Assembly: GCA_945859605.1 (NCBI GenBank)
Contig: OX243825.1
Span: 3,123,174 to 3,187,173 of the forward strand
Reading direction: 5' to 3'
DNA from: Lumbricus rubellus
Taxonomy: Eukaryota > Annelida > Clitellata > Crassiclitellata > Lumbricidae
Length of the DNA: 64,000 nucleotides
Positions 63,010 through 64,000 of this stretch are shown piece by piece. The translations under genes were made by a program, and so were the position numbers. The notes beneath the pieces were generated by a model, which ran no database searches, was not told where the DNA came from, and saw only the letters and a program-made list of their open reading frames with translations. Each line of letters starts with the position of its first letter. Within the stretch, counting starts at the first letter, position 1.

Positions 63010-64000
63010 CGATGCTAGGCTACATAGGAAATTACTTTCTTTCACTGTACATAAAAGTCTGCTTTTGTCGTCGCTGCTGTCCTCGCTGCTTTTTAAAGTC
63101 TGCTTAGATCAGTGGTTCCCAACCCATGGCCCACGGGCCAAAAGTGACCCGCCAGACCTCAAAACATGGCCCTCATCTCTCATGTAATTTTTAAAAACAT
63201 ATATGAAAAAGTGACAATTTGGACTGCAGAGACCACATAATTAATTTCTATTACAAATTATTTCATTTTGACGACTGTAAATGACATCAAATATTCGATT
63301 TTAAATCACTTATAACAATTTTATATGCTTTAGATAATTGAATTTTAGCATTGTGGCCCCCTAATGTTCTTTAACTAAGAAAAAGTGGCCCTCTTGTCAT
63401 CCAACCTCGAAAAAGTGGCCCTAACGTCAAAAATGGTTGGGAACCACTGACTTAGCTAGATACTGCTGCACACATTTTCTGGGTAGTTGTTTGCTTGGAA
63501 ATTGTACGTCATTGACAATCGAAATTGTGTACTGTTTGCTACGTGGGGATTAACAATTAACGCAGTACTCGATACTTTTACTTCTCAGCAATTGGCAAGC
63601 ACTGATTTAATAGTGTAAGTACTGGTAGTATTGTGACAAGTAGTGTCAGTGCACTACCTGTTTAGTCATTTTCTCAGTACTTGCATAACTGACATGTGGG
63701 CAGTAGTAGTAGTAGTGCTGAGGGTTGTGTTGCCCAGTACTTCTTCTTGTAGGGTACTGATAATCATGTTGCTGCAGTTAGGTACTTGCTGATCAAGCCG
63801 TAGCTTGGTTTGTGCAGCTGTAGATATTCTTCAGACTTTTCTCGTCATAAATGTAGAGTAGCTAATTATTATATTAATTAGCCTGCAAAACCTATGATCG
63901 GATAAAAATCCATTGTTCTGTTCTAGCGTGGACAAGATCGCAGGGCAAATTGTTCTACGCTGTGTCCACGATAAAGTAGACCACACAATAAAGTGTCATA
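63010..64000. other. Atossa 3' UTR and downstream sequence
   Basis: Follows the TGA at 63007-63009. It contains the hAT MITE (63110-63449), loose GTAGTA/AGTACTTG repeats (about 63560-63790) and an AATAAA at 63987-63992. The real transcript end is not determined. Confidence 0.5.
63110..63449. mobile_element. hAT-type MITE, 340 bp
   Basis: A 15-bp perfect inverted repeat CAGTGGTTCCCAACC closes both ends. Flanks GCTTAGAT and ACTTAGCT match at six of eight bases. The interior has repeated AGTGGCCCT words. It probably lies within the Atossa 3' UTR, about 100 bp after the stop codon. Confidence 0.85.

Noticed and set aside
63926..64000. Possible further exon after TTCTAG
   Set aside because: The Atossa frame already ends with its conserved C terminus at 63009; the window end prevents evaluation.

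Overview
The window is eukaryotic genomic DNA. It has split genes with GT-AG introns, dense microsatellites, tRNA-derived SINEs and many short inverted-repeat DNA transposons, and no bacterial gene organisation. The protein families and the SINE tails suggest an animal, probably a marine invertebrate deuterostome such as an echinoderm or relative. The species cannot be named from the sequence alone.

Two protein-coding genes can be assembled with confidence, both on the plus strand. The first, about 5.1-22.4 kb, is a seven-exon Rab-type small GTPase (coding 5442-22393, 244 residues) with all five G-motifs and an unusual C-terminal ending, CDCS. The second, about 29.6-63.0 kb, is a twelve-exon orthologue of Atossa (ATOSA/ATOSB, formerly FAM214A/B; coding 29870-63009, 1020 residues). 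Its first coding exon is only 16 nt and encodes MKPDG. It is followed by a 19.4-kb intron, a 1.65-kb central exon, and a strongly conserved C-terminal block. All exon phases join consistently. There is no sign that the two genes work in one pathway; they are simply neighbours.

Layout: 1-1.1 kb simple repeats; 1.1-3.2 kb a hAT-like element with an 8-bp target duplication; 3.7-4.1 kb a short element with about a 9-bp target duplication; 5.1-22.4 kb the Rab gene, whose introns hold a mariner relic with compound inverted repeats, a second short mariner derivative, a broken LINE fragment, a 545-bp tandem duplication and a possible antisense THAP-type exon; 22.4-29.6 kb intergenic, with hAT MITEs, SINEs and a 1.6-kb element flanked by a perfect 9-bp duplication; 29.6-63.0 kb Atossa, with intron 1 full of SINEs, a 15-bp E-box minisatellite and a 2.1-kb compound element; 63.0-64.0 kb downstream sequence with another hAT MITE.

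Most long open frames in the window are microsatellite artefacts. The most noteworthy structures are the fold-back element in Atossa intron 7 (57514-59135), the CAGCTG minisatellite (35628-36165), the 9-bp-TSD element families, and a SINE that ends about 30 bp before an Atossa splice acceptor. Homology calls rest on recognising conserved motifs by eye. No database search was run.
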